A program made the translations under genes and the position numbers. From contig JAUTCN010000010.1 in assembly GCA_030673965.1 (NCBI GenBank), positions 24,849 to 88,848 of the forward strand: 64,000 nucleotides of DNA, in the 5' to 3' direction. This DNA is from Fusobacterium sp. JB019. Lineage in GTDB: Bacteria; Fusobacteriota; Fusobacteriia; Fusobacteriales; Fusobacteriaceae. Position 1 is the first letter of the stretch. Each line of letters opens with the position of its first letter. Under the pieces are notes generated by a model. It ran no database searches and was not told the origin of the DNA. It saw only the letters and a program-made list of their open reading frames with translations. Below, in pieces: positions 9,409-18,350 of the stretch.

Positions 9409-9436
9409 ATTGTATCATAAAAAAAGAAAAAAGCAA
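9409..9436 (-). promoter_or_regulatory. Probable pyrG promoter
   Basis: Minus-strand TACAAT preceded at 16 bases by TTGCTT. The -35 element overlaps the terminator of the upstream BCCT gene. Confidence 0.5.
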
Positions 9437-9454
9437 ATAAAAATTTGCTTTTTT
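9427..9454 (-). terminator. Terminator after the BCCT transporter gene
   Basis: Symmetric hairpin (AAAAAAGCAAAT and its complement) flanked by A and T runs, 13 bases after the stop of the minus-strand transporter gene. Confidence 0.82.
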
Positions 9455-9466
9455 CTTTTTTCATAT

Positions 9467-11203
9467 TTATTTTTTATTTTTTTTATTTTTACCTTTAATT
9501 TTGTCTTTGAGTTTTCTTTTTTGAGTGATTACGATTCCGCCTATTTCTTCTAAAGTTTGTTTATCGATGTCATTTTCAATATCAATATATTTATCCATAA
9601 GAGTTTCAAATCTAGTGGTAGCTTTCTTAAATTCTTGTTTTTTATGAGCTTGTCGTAAACTTTCAATAAGGACAAAAGCTACAAGTAATAGAATAATTGC
9701 AAATGGTAATCCAGTAGTTATAACAGCAGTTTGTAAAGCTTTTAAAGCTTTTTCTCCTCCTATAAGAAGTAAAACTATAGCTGTTAATCCTTCCATAGCA
9801 GCCCAAAACACTCTTTGAGGTACAGGAGAATCTAATTTTCCACCAGAAGTAATTTGATCAACAACAAGAGAACCAGAATCACTAGATGTAACGAAAAAAG
9901 AAATGACTAAAATAGTACTAAATATAGACAAGAATGTTCTTATAATTCCTTGGAATAAAGGAATATTTAAATGTCTTATCATTTCAAATAAAGCAACAGA
10001 AACGTCATTTTGAACTACATTAAATAATTGTCCATTAGTTATTGCGTTTATATTAAAAGCAGTAACACCAAAGATACTTAACCATATAAATGAAAGTAAA
10101 GAAGGGACAATCATTACAGCTAAAACAAATTCTCTAATGGTTCTTCCTTTAGAAATTTTAGCAATAAACATTCCAACAAAAGGTGACCAAGAAATCCACC
10201 AAGCAAGGTAGAAAACAGTCCAAGATCCTTGCCAAGTACTATCGGTAACATTTATATAAAATGTAGTTGTAAGGAAATCATTTAAATAAAGACCAATAGA
10301 ATTGCTAAAAGTTCTAACTATAAGACCTGTAGGACCTAAAAGGAATATAACCACCATTAAAAAGCCAGCAAAAATAATATTTAATTGAGAAAGAAATTTA
10401 ACTCCTTTATCTACTCCAGAAACAACACTCATAGTTGCAATAGCAGTAATAATAGCAATTAAAATAACTTGAACAAAAACTGAAATTTCGATTCCAAATA
10501 CATAATTAAGTCCACTATTTATTTGTTGGACACCTAATCCTAGAGAAGTTGCTAATCCGAAAAGACAAGAAACAACAGCTAATATATCAATTAAATCTCC
10601 CCAAAATCCGAATATTTTATTTTTTAAAAGAGGATAAAAAACTGATCTTAAAGATAGAGGTAATTTTTTGTTATATGCAAAAAATGCTAAAGCTAATGAA
10701 ATTAATGCATATATTCCCCAAGGGTGGACTCCCCAATGAAAAAAAGTAGTAGCAAGAGCTTGTGTTAAAGAATTAGGATTTGAATAAATAGGAGGAACAA
10801 TTTGTTGATGATAAAGGGGTTCTCCAACAGACCAAAACATAAGTCCAATTCCCATTCCTGCAGATATTAACATAGAATACCAAGCAAAATTGCTAAATTC
10901 AGGTTTAGCATTAACCCCTCCTATTCTAACTTTTCCTAATTTTGAAAAAGCAAAAATAAGACAAACTAATATAAAAATATTACTAGTTATAATAAATAAC
11001 CAGTCTAAATTCTGAACAACATAATGATTTATAAAATTAAAAACTTGGTTAGCTCTATTTAAATCTAAAAAAGCAAATAGAGAAAATCCTAATATTATAA
11101 ATCCAGTACCGATTGAAACAACTGGATTTAAATCCATTCCAAAGCCTGTGAAATTACGGCTAAACAGTTTATCTTCAGCTGTTTTTTTTAAAAGTTTACT
11201 CAT
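9467..11203 (-). CDS. BCCT-family transporter (betaine/choline/carnitine type)
   Basis: Secondary carrier for quaternary ammonium osmolytes or precursors, 578 residues, with about 12 hydrophobic segments. Diagnostic segments are GMGIGLMFWSVGEP in the third helix, the tryptophan-rich YLAWWISWSPFVGMF substrate box and FFVTSSDSGSLVVD. The start at 11203 is preferred over one 13 codons upstream because GGAGGTGTT directly precedes it. The charged C-terminal tail of about 60 residues resembles osmosensing tails of BetP-like proteins. Substrate and coupling ion are not certain. It is a single-gene unit with a strong promoter. Confidence 0.94.
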   Translation of the reverse strand: MSKLLKKTAEDKLFSRNFTGFGMDLNPVVSIGTGFIILGFSLFAFLDLNRANQVFNFINHYVVQNLDWLFIITSNIFILVCLIFAFSKLGKVRIGGVNAKPEFSNFAWYSMLISAGMGIGLMFWSVGEPLYHQQIVPPIYSNPNSLTQALATTFFHWGVHPWGIYALISLALAFFAYNKKLPLSLRSVFYPLLKNKIFGFWGDLIDILAVVSCLFGLATSLGLGVQQINSGLNYVFGIEISVFVQVILIAIITAIATMSVVSGVDKGVKFLSQLNIIFAGFLMVVIFLLGPTGLIVRTFSNSIGLYLNDFLTTTFYINVTDSTWQGSWTVFYLAWWISWSPFVGMFIAKISKGRTIREFVLAVMIVPSLLSFIWLSIFGVTAFNINAITNGQLFNVVQNDVSVALFEMIRHLNIPLFQGIIRTFLSIFSTILVISFFVTSSDSGSLVVDQITSGGKLDSPVPQRVFWAAMEGLTAIVLLLIGGEKALKALQTAVITTGLPFAIILLLVAFVLIESLRQAHKKQEFKKATTRFETLMDKYIDIENDIDKQTLEEIGGIVITQKRKLKDKIKGKNKKNKK

Positions 11204-11258
11204 AACACCTCCGTAAGTATTTCGTAGTAAATAATTTTGCAAAAAAATGCACCCTTCT

Positions 11259-11287
11259 AGTATATCACATGTAGCAAATTATTTCAA
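11259..11287 (-). promoter_or_regulatory. Promoter of the BCCT gene
   Basis: Minus-strand TTGAAA, exact 17-base spacer, TATACT, about 55 bases upstream of the start codon. Confidence 0.8.
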
Positions 11288-11351
11288 ATCATCTACTTTT
11301 AGTGCAAAAATATAGTGCCTAAATTAGCTAAAAAAAATATTGAAAAAAAAG

Positions 11352-11380
11352 TTGAAAAATGTGCGTAAATAGAATATATT
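11352..11380 (+). promoter_or_regulatory. Promoter of rmlD
   Basis: TTGAAA, 17-base spacer, TATATT, 36 bases before the rmlD start and divergent from the BCCT promoter. Confidence 0.78.
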
Positions 11381-11416
11381 AAATGTATAAACATTGAATA
11401 TAAAAAAGGGGAAAAA

Positions 11417-12256
11417 ATGATTTTAATAACAGGAGCAAATGGACAATTAGGTAATGATTTTAAAAGGTTATTTAGTAGTAATGATATTAAATACATAGGA
11501 ACTGATGTTAGAGAACTAGACATAACTAAAGAAGATGAAATTAGGGAATTTTTAAAAGGAAAAAATATAAATTTAATAATTAATTGTGCAGCATACAATA
11601 ATGTAGACAAAGCAGAAGAGGAACAAGAATTATGTAAAAAATTAAATAGAGATTCTCCAGTTATGTTGGCTAAAATAGCAAAAGAAATTGATGCAGAACT
11701 AATTACTTATTCAACAGATTTTGTGTTTGATGGGAAAAAAAGTAAACCTTACACAGAAGAAGATGAACCAAATCCTCTGTCTGTTTATGGGAAGACTAAG
11801 TTACAAGGAGAAAAAGAAACTCTAAATTGCTATGACAAAGTTTTTGTAGTAAGGACATCTTGGGTTTTTGGAATGGGAAATAATAACTTTAATAAGCAGC
11901 TTATTAGTTGGAGTAAAGAAAAGAATAAATTATTTATAGTAGATGATCAAATTTCTTCACCTACTTATTCAAAAGATTTGGCAGAATTTACATGGGAGCT
12001 TATAAGAACTAAAAAGTATGGTTTGTATCATTTTTCAAACTCTGGAGAAGCTTCAAAGTTTGATCAAGCTAAATATTTATTAAATAAAATAGGCTGGAGG
12101 GGAGAGTTATTAAGAGCAAAAACTAAGGATTTTAATCTTAAAGCAAAAAGAGCAAATTATACAAAATTATCTAGTAATAAAATAGAAAAATTATTGGGTA
12201 TATCAATTCCTAATTGGCAATCAGGGATTGATAGATTTTTAGAAGAATTGATATAA
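11417..12256 (+). CDS. rfbD: dTDP-4-dehydrorhamnose reductase
   Basis: Last enzyme of dTDP-L-rhamnose synthesis for surface polysaccharide, an NAD(P)H-dependent extended SDR. The Rossmann motif is G6-A-N-G9-Q-L-G12. Catalytic Tyr124 and Lys128 lie in YGKTK, and STDFVFDG carries the Thr/Asp region. Length 279 residues is usual. It stands alone between terminators: rfbA, rfbB and rfbC are not in view, so the other steps must be encoded elsewhere. RmlD homologues of unknown sugar specificity exist, so the exact substrate is probable rather than certain. Confidence 0.88.
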   Translation: MILITGANGQLGNDFKRLFSSNDIKYIGTDVRELDITKEDEIREFLKGKNINLIINCAAYNNVDKAEEEQELCKKLNRDSPVMLAKIAKEIDAELITYSTDFVFDGKKSKPYTEEDEPNPLSVYGKTKLQGEKETLNCYDKVFVVRTSWVFGMGNNNFNKQLISWSKEKNKLFIVDDQISSPTYSKDLAEFTWELIRTKKYGLYHFSNSGEASKFDQAKYLLNKIGWRGELLRAKTKDFNLKAKRANYTKLSSNKIEKLLGISIPNWQSGIDRFLEELI

Positions 12257-12283
12257 AAAAAGGATGTTAAACATCCTTTTTTT
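12255..12283. terminator. Bidirectional terminator between rfbD and pssA
   Basis: Stem AAAAAAGGATGT/ACATCCTTTTTT with a 3-base loop. It overlaps the ends of both convergent genes. Confidence 0.88.
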
Positions 12284-13004
12284 AATCTTCATATGAACTT
12301 GTAAATTTCATTTCTTTTCTATAACGATGATATTGTAGTAAATTATAAATGATATAATAAAAAGAAATTAAAAACATACTATATTTTAAAGTTAGAAAAA
12401 TTAAAATAATGAAAACAGGCGTAAATTTTTTAGGTACAAATTTAAATGCTTTATCAGGTGTGACAAAAGGGATAGTAGAAACCATTAAAGCAGCTGAAAT
12501 AACAGTTATTCCCATAAAAATTTCTACACTAAATAAATTATGTCCAAATTTATCAGCTTGTTGACAAATTAAAAGATAAGAGATAATAGTTGCGGCTCCA
12601 TTTGGTATAGGCATACCACTAAAATCATCTTTTTCATCTGAAGCGATTGTAACGACGTTAAATTTAACTAATCTCATAACTCCACAAAGAGCATATATAA
12701 AGGCAACTGGAATTACAAAAGATACAAATTTAGGAAAATTAGAAAGAATAGAGTAAACTAGAATACTAGGTGCTATACCAAAAGATATTGCATCAGCAAA
12801 AGAATCAAATTCTTTACCAAATTCACTAAAAGCATCTAATTTTCGAGCTGTTTTTCCATCTAATCCATCACATACCATAGCTAAAAAAATAAACCAAATA
12901 GCATAACTAATATTTCCTTTTATAGATGATGTAATACTAAGATAACCAAGAAGCATATTAGCAGCAGTAATTGCATTAGGTGCTATATATTTCTTTTCAA
13001 CCAT
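12282..13004 (-). CDS. pssA: CDP-diacylglycerol--serine O-phosphatidyltransferase
   Basis: Membrane enzyme making phosphatidylserine, the precursor of phosphatidylethanolamine. The CDP-alcohol phosphotransferase motif is complete: D46, D49-G50, A53-R54, G63, D67 and D71 within residues 46-71. Six to eight hydrophobic segments fill the 240 residues. The start at 13004 is chosen over one 22 codons upstream because AAGGAAG lies 9-10 bases before it. The serine specificity rests on overall similarity to type II PssA proteins. It is a single-gene unit. Confidence 0.88.
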   Translation of the reverse strand: MVEKKYIAPNAITAANMLLGYLSITSSIKGNISYAIWFIFLAMVCDGLDGKTARKLDAFSEFGKEFDSFADAISFGIAPSILVYSILSNFPKFVSFVIPVAFIYALCGVMRLVKFNVVTIASDEKDDFSGMPIPNGAATIISYLLICQQADKFGHNLFSVEIFMGITVISAALMVSTIPFVTPDKAFKFVPKKFTPVFIILIFLTLKYSMFLISFYYIIYNLLQYHRYRKEMKFTSSYED

Positions 13005-13165
13005 TTTAATCACTTCCTTGTTTTTAATTAATGTACATAGAATTCTAACATAAAAAGCAATAAAATTCAATTTTATTTCTTTTTATGCGAGGACATAAAA
13101 AATATGGTATAATTAATCTAAAGAAGGAATGATAACATAATTTATTTTTTATTGGAGGTATTGTT

Positions 13166-13738
13166 ATGAAAAAAATATTTAATATGATTGCAGTTTTTCT
13201 TTTGGTTTTTTTAGTTGCAATATTCGGATTAAAAGATACCATTATAAAAAATACAATAGAAAAAGAAATGACTAAAGGACTAGGTGCAAATGTTAAGGTT
13301 TATGGCGTTGATTATTCTGTTTTTAAAAATTTTTTAGAATTGAAAAAAATAGATATAGAGGATATAGCTACTATAGAAAAAGTAGACACTAAGTTAGATT
13401 TTTCTAAGGTCTTTAGTAAACAAATACAAATAAACAAAATAGATGTAAAAGAGTTAGAATTTTCTGAAAATAAGATGGAAATGCTTTTAAAATTAGGAAA
13501 ATTATCTTCTGATAAAGTAAAGTCTAAGTTAGCAAAGAAAACTTCAGAAGAAAATATAAAGTCTGAAGTAAGCAATAAATCTAAAGATTGGTCTATAGAA
13601 GTTCAAGAAATAAATATACATTCTAAGCTATTTGGGAAAAATATTGATATTAAGATGAGAGCTCCTGGAGATTCTAAAATAGATTTCAAAAAGTTTATTA
13701 ATTTTGTAAAAAATAATGTTATTGACGAAAAAAATTAG
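13166..13738 (+). CDS. Membrane-anchored protein of unknown function (AsmA-like character)
   Basis: I do not recognise a specific family. The 190-residue product has one N-terminal hydrophobic segment (about residues 5-22), then a soluble part rich in alternating beta pattern, for example VYGVDYSVFKNFLELKKIDIEDIATIEKVDTKL. Layers of this kind occur in AsmA/DUF748 proteins of the Gram-negative envelope, which is only a suggestion. GGAGG precedes the start and a TATAAT -10 element lies at 13108-13113. The SRP RNA promoter is embedded in its last codons. Confidence 0.72.
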   Translation: MKKIFNMIAVFLLVFLVAIFGLKDTIIKNTIEKEMTKGLGANVKVYGVDYSVFKNFLELKKIDIEDIATIEKVDTKLDFSKVFSKQIQINKIDVKELEFSENKMEMLLKLGKLSSDKVKSKLAKKTSEENIKSEVSNKSKDWSIEVQEINIHSKLFGKNIDIKMRAPGDSKIDFKKFINFVKNNVIDEKN

Positions 13739-13750
13739 ATATGTTATAAT
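13722..13750 (+). promoter_or_regulatory. Promoter of the SRP RNA gene
   Basis: TTGACG, exact 17-base spacer and TATAAT. The -35 element lies within the last codons of the preceding gene. Start site predicted near 13757. Confidence 0.88.
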
Positions 13751-13756
13751 TATTAA

Positions 13757-13876
13757 GTCATGAGTAGAAATGGTGGAGGTTTGCGGCGTAGTCGTATTGA
13801 ACCGTGTCAGATTCGAGAGGAAGCAGCACTAAGGTATAGTTGCGGGTGCAGATTCGAAATGTTTTTGCTCATGGCA
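13757..13876 (+). ncRNA. ffs: Signal recognition particle RNA (small bacterial type)
   Basis: RNA core of the SRP that binds Ffh and targets membrane proteins. The universal domain IV is seen as GTGTCAG..GAGAGGAAGCAGC (13804-13826): a symmetric loop strand CAG, a closing stem UUC/GGA with GNRA-type tetraloop GAGA, then AGCAG. The flanks fold into one long hairpin closed by CATGAG (13759-13764) and CTCATG (13868-13873). That gives about 115-120 nucleotides, the usual length of the form without an Alu domain. The tetraloop is GAGA rather than the frequent GGAA. Confidence 0.93.
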
Positions 13877-13898
13877 CTATTATTTTATAGATATATCT

Positions 13899-13927
13899 AA
13901 GGAGAGAGAGAACTCTCCTTTTTTTTG
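13899..13927 (+). terminator. Terminator after SRP RNA gene
   Basis: Stem AAGGAGAG/CTCTCCTT followed by eight T residues, 23 bases past the RNA 3' end. Confidence 0.85.
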
Positions 13928-13965
13928 TAAATATTATAATTTAAAATCACAGAGGTGATAATTGA

Positions 13966-15195
13966 ATGTATAAAATATTAGATTGTAGACAAATAGAAAA
14001 AGCATTAGAAAAATTTGTAAAATTAGATAAAGACATTCCAATAATAGAAAAAGCATTATACATAGTTTTAACAGATGAAAATCAGGAAATAGGTTATATT
14101 GTTGCAAGGGTATTACCTAAAAAATATATTTTAGAGAGAATATTTATAAAAGAAGATGAACGATATAAATCTTATGGAATGAAACTTTTAATATTCTTTA
14201 TAGAACATGGAATAAAAAAGAAAAAAGAAACTATTGAATATGAAAAAGAAGATATTGATAATTTTTTAAAAAAAGCAAGATTCGAAAAAAGAAACGATAA
14301 TAGATTAGTTTTGGATATAAGAGAAGAAAGAAAAAGAAAAAAAGAAGGAAGTTTAGTAGCTATAAAAGCAGTATTTTTAAATATATTTTTAGCAGTGATA
14401 AAGATATTTGGAGGGATATATGGTCATTCAAGAGCACTGGTTGCAGATGGTATAAATTCTCTCTCAGATGTTTTTACGTCTTTTGGGATTCTTTTAGGTA
14501 TATATTTTAGTAACATTCCGAGTGACGAAGAGCATCCCTATGGGCATGAAAAAATAGAAAGTATTATAGGTACTATTATGGGAGTAATAATAATATTAAC
14601 ATCTTTTGAAATAGCAAGAAATGCTGTAGGAAATTTATTAAGAAAGCAAGTTGATTATGAAATAAACCTTAATATTATTTGGTTTGCAGGTATATCTGTA
14701 GTTGTAAAATATATGATGTATTTAAATAAAATGAAAGTAGGGAAGAAGACAAATAATATTGCTTTGATAGCAGCAGCAAGAGATAGTAAAAGTGATTCTA
14801 TCTCATCTTTTAGTGTTATAATAGGTATTCTTTTATCCTATTATATTTCTAATATATTTGATGTTATTTTAACAATACTAGTTTCAATATTGATTTTTAA
14901 AGAAGGAGTTGTAACTGTATTAGAAACTTCAAATTCTCTTTTAGACAAACAAGAGGAGAGTTTTATAAAAAAAATAGAAGAATATGTTTATAAAAATACA
15001 AATATAAAGAATGTTCATGAAATATATATGAGAAGGTATGGAGATAAAATATATTTAAGTATGCATATAAGATTAGATAAAAATATGACTGTCTACGAGG
15101 CACATAGTTTAACAGATAGTTTGAGTGAATCTATTGTGATAGATTTTAAAGAAGTAAAAGATGTAATGATACATATAGATTGTTTGATAGATTAA
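13966..15195 (+). CDS. GNAT-like domain fused to a cation diffusion facilitator (probable Mn2+ exporter)
   Basis: Two-part protein of 409 residues. Residues 1-115 look like an N-acetyltransferase fold: LTDENQEIGYIVARVL, then ILERIFIKEDERYKSYGMKLL resembling the acetyl-CoA-binding R/Q-x-x-G-x-G/A turn. Residues 125-409 form a CDF efflux carrier with six membrane helices and a cytoplasmic C-terminal domain. The metal-site residues are Asn164/Asp168 (helix 2) and Asp273/Asp277 (helix 5). This N-D-D-D pattern is linked to Mn2+ in the CDF family, unlike the D-D-H-D of zinc carriers. What the N-terminal domain does is unknown. pcrA follows 15 bases later. Confidence 0.85.
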   Translation: MYKILDCRQIEKALEKFVKLDKDIPIIEKALYIVLTDENQEIGYIVARVLPKKYILERIFIKEDERYKSYGMKLLIFFIEHGIKKKKETIEYEKEDIDNFLKKARFEKRNDNRLVLDIREERKRKKEGSLVAIKAVFLNIFLAVIKIFGGIYGHSRALVADGINSLSDVFTSFGILLGIYFSNIPSDEEHPYGHEKIESIIGTIMGVIIILTSFEIARNAVGNLLRKQVDYEINLNIIWFAGISVVVKYMMYLNKMKVGKKTNNIALIAAARDSKSDSISSFSVIIGILLSYYISNIFDVILTILVSILIFKEGVVTVLETSNSLLDKQEESFIKKIEEYVYKNTNIKNVHEIYMRRYGDKIYLSMHIRLDKNMTVYEAHSLTDSLSESIVIDFKEVKDVMIHIDCLID

Positions 15196-15210
15196 TGTAA
15201 GGAGAGTTAA

Positions 15211-17433
15211 ATGGAAAGTATATTATCAAAATTAAATGAACAACAAAAAATAGCTGGGGAAAAAATAGAGGGTCCTTTGTTAATTTTAGCTGGTGCGGGA
15301 TCAGGGAAAACGAGAACAATAACTTATAGGATAGCACATATGATAATGGAATTAGGAATTTCTCCTTATTCTATTTTAGCTGTAACTTTTACAAATAAAG
15401 CAGCAAAAGAAATGAAGGAAAGGGTGGAAAGTTTAGTTGGTGAAAATGGGAAAAGAGTAATGATTTCAACGTTCCATTCTTTTGGGTTAAAGTTATTAAG
15501 AATATATTCAAATGTAATAGGATATGATGCTAACTTTACTATTTATGATGTTGATGATCAAAAAAAAATAGTTAAGGCAATATTAAAAAAATTAGTAGTA
15601 AAAGATAGTGAATTAACAGAAGGAAAAATAGTTTCAAGAATATCAAAATTAAAAGAAGATGGAGTGGATCCTGAAGATTATGAAAAAAATCATAAATTTG
15701 AACCAAATGCAAATATAATTAGTGAAGTTTATAAAAGATATAATACGGAATTAAAAATAAATAATAGCATGGACTTTTCGGATATATTAGTTAATACTTA
15801 TAAATTACTTGAAGGTGAGGAAATTTTAAAAAAAGTTCAAGAAAAATATAAATATATAATGGTTGATGAGTATCAAGATACAAATAATATTCAATATAAT
15901 ATTGTAAATAAAATAGCAGGAAAATATAAAAATATTTGTGTGGTTGGAGATGAAAATCAGAGCATTTATGGATTTAGAGGAGCGAATATAAGAAATATTT
16001 TAGACTTTGAAAAAGATTACCCAAATGCTACAATTATAAAATTAGAAGAAAATTATAGATCAACAAAGACAATATTACAAGCAGCAAATTCAGTTATAAA
16101 AAATAATAAGACTTCTAAAAATAAAAAATTATGGACTAGTAAGGCTAGTGGAGAAAAAATTTTTGTTAAACCTTGTATAACAGCAAGAGAAGAAGTGAAT
16201 TATGTTATTGAAAAAATAGTAGAAATGAAATCTCAAGGGAAAAGATATAATGATTTTACTATTTTATATAGAACGAATGCACAATCTAGATTATTTGAGG
16301 AAGGATTTTTGAGATATGGTATTCCTTATAAAATTTTTGGAGGAATGCAATTTTATCAAAGAATGGAAGTAAAGGATATTTTAGCTTATTTATCTGTGAT
16401 CAATAACCAAAAAGATGGAATAAATTTAAATAGAATAATTAATATCCCAAAAAGAAAAATAGGAAGTAAAACATTAGAGAAAATTAATTTATATGGTGAA
16501 GAGAATAATTTAACTTTTTACGAAACACTAGGAGAGATTGATAATGTTTTAGGCATTGGCAAATCTACTTTGATTAAATTGAAAGAGTTTTATTCAATAA
16601 TGGAAGAATTAATTTCATTTTCCTTTGAATTACCAGTTTCAGAAATTTTTGATTTGTTAATTTCTAAAATTTCTTATAAAGAATATTTAAAAACGTTAAA
16701 TGATAATGTTGAGTCAAGAATAGAAAATATAGATGAATTAAAAAATTCTATTGTTGAATTGGAAAAAATATTAGAGAATTTAACCTTAAGAGAATACTTA
16801 GAAAATGTCTCTCTAATTAGTGCAACAGATGATTTAGAAGAAGAAAAAGAATATATAAAATTAATGACAATACATAATGCTAAAGGACTTGAGTTTCCAG
16901 TTGTATTTTTAGTTGGGATGGAAGATGAATTGTTTCCAAATGCCGGAAAAGTATTAGTTGATGAAGATGCACTTGAAGAAGAAAGAAGAGTTTGCTATGT
17001 TGCAATAACAAGAGCAGAAGAGAAGTTGTTTATGAGTTATTCAGTAAGTAGATATGTTTATGGCCGTGAAGAATATAGAACAGCATCTAGATTTATAGAA
17101 GAAATTTCTCCAGAGCTTATAAAAAAAGAGAAAAATCCTCAGTTAGAATATAGAAAAAAACAAGCTGAAAAGGATATTGCTGAAAAAATATTAGAAAGAC
17201 ATTCTAAAAGAAAAATAAATACAAGAAACACTATAGATAATATAGAAGAACTTAAAGCAAATATAGAAATAATGAAAAATTTACCTTATAGAGTAGGGGA
17301 GAAGGTAAGTCATTCTAAGTTTGGATTAGGAAAAATTATAGGAGTAAATGAAAAGAAGGTAACTGTTCAATTTGTAACAGGAAAGAAAAATATAGCCATG
17401 GTATTAGCAGGAAAATTTTTAACAAAAGAATAG
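15211..17433 (+). CDS. pcrA: UvrD/PcrA-type superfamily 1 DNA helicase
   Basis: ATP-driven 3'-5' DNA helicase for repair and replication-fork maintenance. Motif I GAGSGKT is at residues 28-34, motif Ia TFTNKAAKEMKERV follows, motif II is VDEYQDTN, motif III is GDENQSIYGFRGA, motif IV is LEENYRS, motif V is LMTIHNAKGLEFPVVFL and motif VI is RRVCYVAITRAEEKL. The C-terminal Tudor-like end (GEKVSHSKFGLGKIIGV) is typical of PcrA. Length 740 matches the family. It leads into lpxC after 13 bases. Confidence 0.96.
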   Translation: MESILSKLNEQQKIAGEKIEGPLLILAGAGSGKTRTITYRIAHMIMELGISPYSILAVTFTNKAAKEMKERVESLVGENGKRVMISTFHSFGLKLLRIYSNVIGYDANFTIYDVDDQKKIVKAILKKLVVKDSELTEGKIVSRISKLKEDGVDPEDYEKNHKFEPNANIISEVYKRYNTELKINNSMDFSDILVNTYKLLEGEEILKKVQEKYKYIMVDEYQDTNNIQYNIVNKIAGKYKNICVVGDENQSIYGFRGANIRNILDFEKDYPNATIIKLEENYRSTKTILQAANSVIKNNKTSKNKKLWTSKASGEKIFVKPCITAREEVNYVIEKIVEMKSQGKRYNDFTILYRTNAQSRLFEEGFLRYGIPYKIFGGMQFYQRMEVKDILAYLSVINNQKDGINLNRIINIPKRKIGSKTLEKINLYGEENNLTFYETLGEIDNVLGIGKSTLIKLKEFYSIMEELISFSFELPVSEIFDLLISKISYKEYLKTLNDNVESRIENIDELKNSIVELEKILENLTLREYLENVSLISATDDLEEEKEYIKLMTIHNAKGLEFPVVFLVGMEDELFPNAGKVLVDEDALEEERRVCYVAITRAEEKLFMSYSVSRYVYGREEYRTASRFIEEISPELIKKEKNPQLEYRKKQAEKDIAEKILERHSKRKINTRNTIDNIEELKANIEIMKNLPYRVGEKVSHSKFGLGKIIGVNEKKVTVQFVTGKKNIAMVLAGKFLTKE

Positions 17434-17446
17434 AATAGGAGAAAAG

Positions 17447-18280
17447 ATGAATAGAAAAACTATAAAAACAGATATATTTTATGAAGGAATTGGACTTCAT
17501 AAAGGAAATAAAATAAAATTACATTTAATACCAGCAAAAGAAGGTGGGATTGTTTTTAGAAGAGTTGATTTGGAAGAAGGAAAAAATGAAATAAGACTAA
17601 GCTTGGAAAACACTTTTGATTTAACAAGAGGAACAAATTTAAAAAATAAATTTGGAGCTTCAGTTTATACAATAGAACATTTTTTATCAGCTTTGTATAT
17701 TTTAGGTATAACAGATTTGATTGTAGAATTAGAAGACAACGAATTGCCAATTTGTGATGGGAGTGCAAGAGTTTTCATAGAAAAAATAGAAGAAGTGGGA
17801 ATAGAAGATTTACAAACTGAAATAGAAGAATTAGAAATAAGCAATCCGGTTTATTTAACTAAAGGAGATAAACATATAATAGCTTTACCTTATGATGGTT
17901 ACAAGATAACATATACGATAAAATTTGATCATACTTTTTTAAAGAGTCAAATGTTAGAATTAGATATAACTTTAGATAATTATAAAAAAAATATAGCTAA
18001 TGCAAGAACTTTTGGATTTGATTATGAAATTGAATATTTGAAAAAAAATAATTTAGCATTAGGAGGAACTTTAGACAATGCTATTGTTATAGAAAAAGAT
18101 GGAGTAATGAATCCTGGAGGTCTTAGATATGAAGACGAATTTGTAAGACATAAAATATTAGATTTAATAGGAGATTTAAAGGTTTTAAATAAGCCTATAA
18201 GAGGTCATATTATAGCTATAAAAGCTGGGCATGCTCTTGATATTGAGTTTGCAAATTTAATCAAAAATATAAAAAAATAA
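17447..18280 (+). CDS. lpxC: UDP-3-O-acyl-N-acetylglucosamine deacetylase
   Basis: Zinc enzyme of the first committed step of lipid A synthesis. Zinc ligands His78, His235 and Asp239, general base Glu77 and His262 are all in the expected contexts (TIEHFLSALY, RHKILDLIGDL, GHALDIEF). The 277-residue length suits a stand-alone LpxC, not the LpxC-FabZ fusion found in Bacteroidetes. fabZ comes 70 bases later behind its own -10-like element, so the block has both read-through and internal starts. Confidence 0.97.
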   Translation: MNRKTIKTDIFYEGIGLHKGNKIKLHLIPAKEGGIVFRRVDLEEGKNEIRLSLENTFDLTRGTNLKNKFGASVYTIEHFLSALYILGITDLIVELEDNELPICDGSARVFIEKIEEVGIEDLQTEIEELEISNPVYLTKGDKHIIALPYDGYKITYTIKFDHTFLKSQMLELDITLDNYKKNIANARTFGFDYEIEYLKKNNLALGGTLDNAIVIEKDGVMNPGGLRYEDEFVRHKILDLIGDLKVLNKPIRGHIIAIKAGHALDIEFANLIKNIKK

Positions 18281-18350
18281 AAAAATATACAAAAAATATA
18301 AAAATTTGGTATAATATATTGATACAATATTAAGGAGGAAATATAAAATT

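Noticed and set aside
9338..9553. 71-residue open frame on the plus strand between pyrG and the BCCT gene
   Set aside because: Begins in the pyrG leader hairpin, is Phe/Lys low-complexity and runs into the BCCT gene antisense. No ribosome site.
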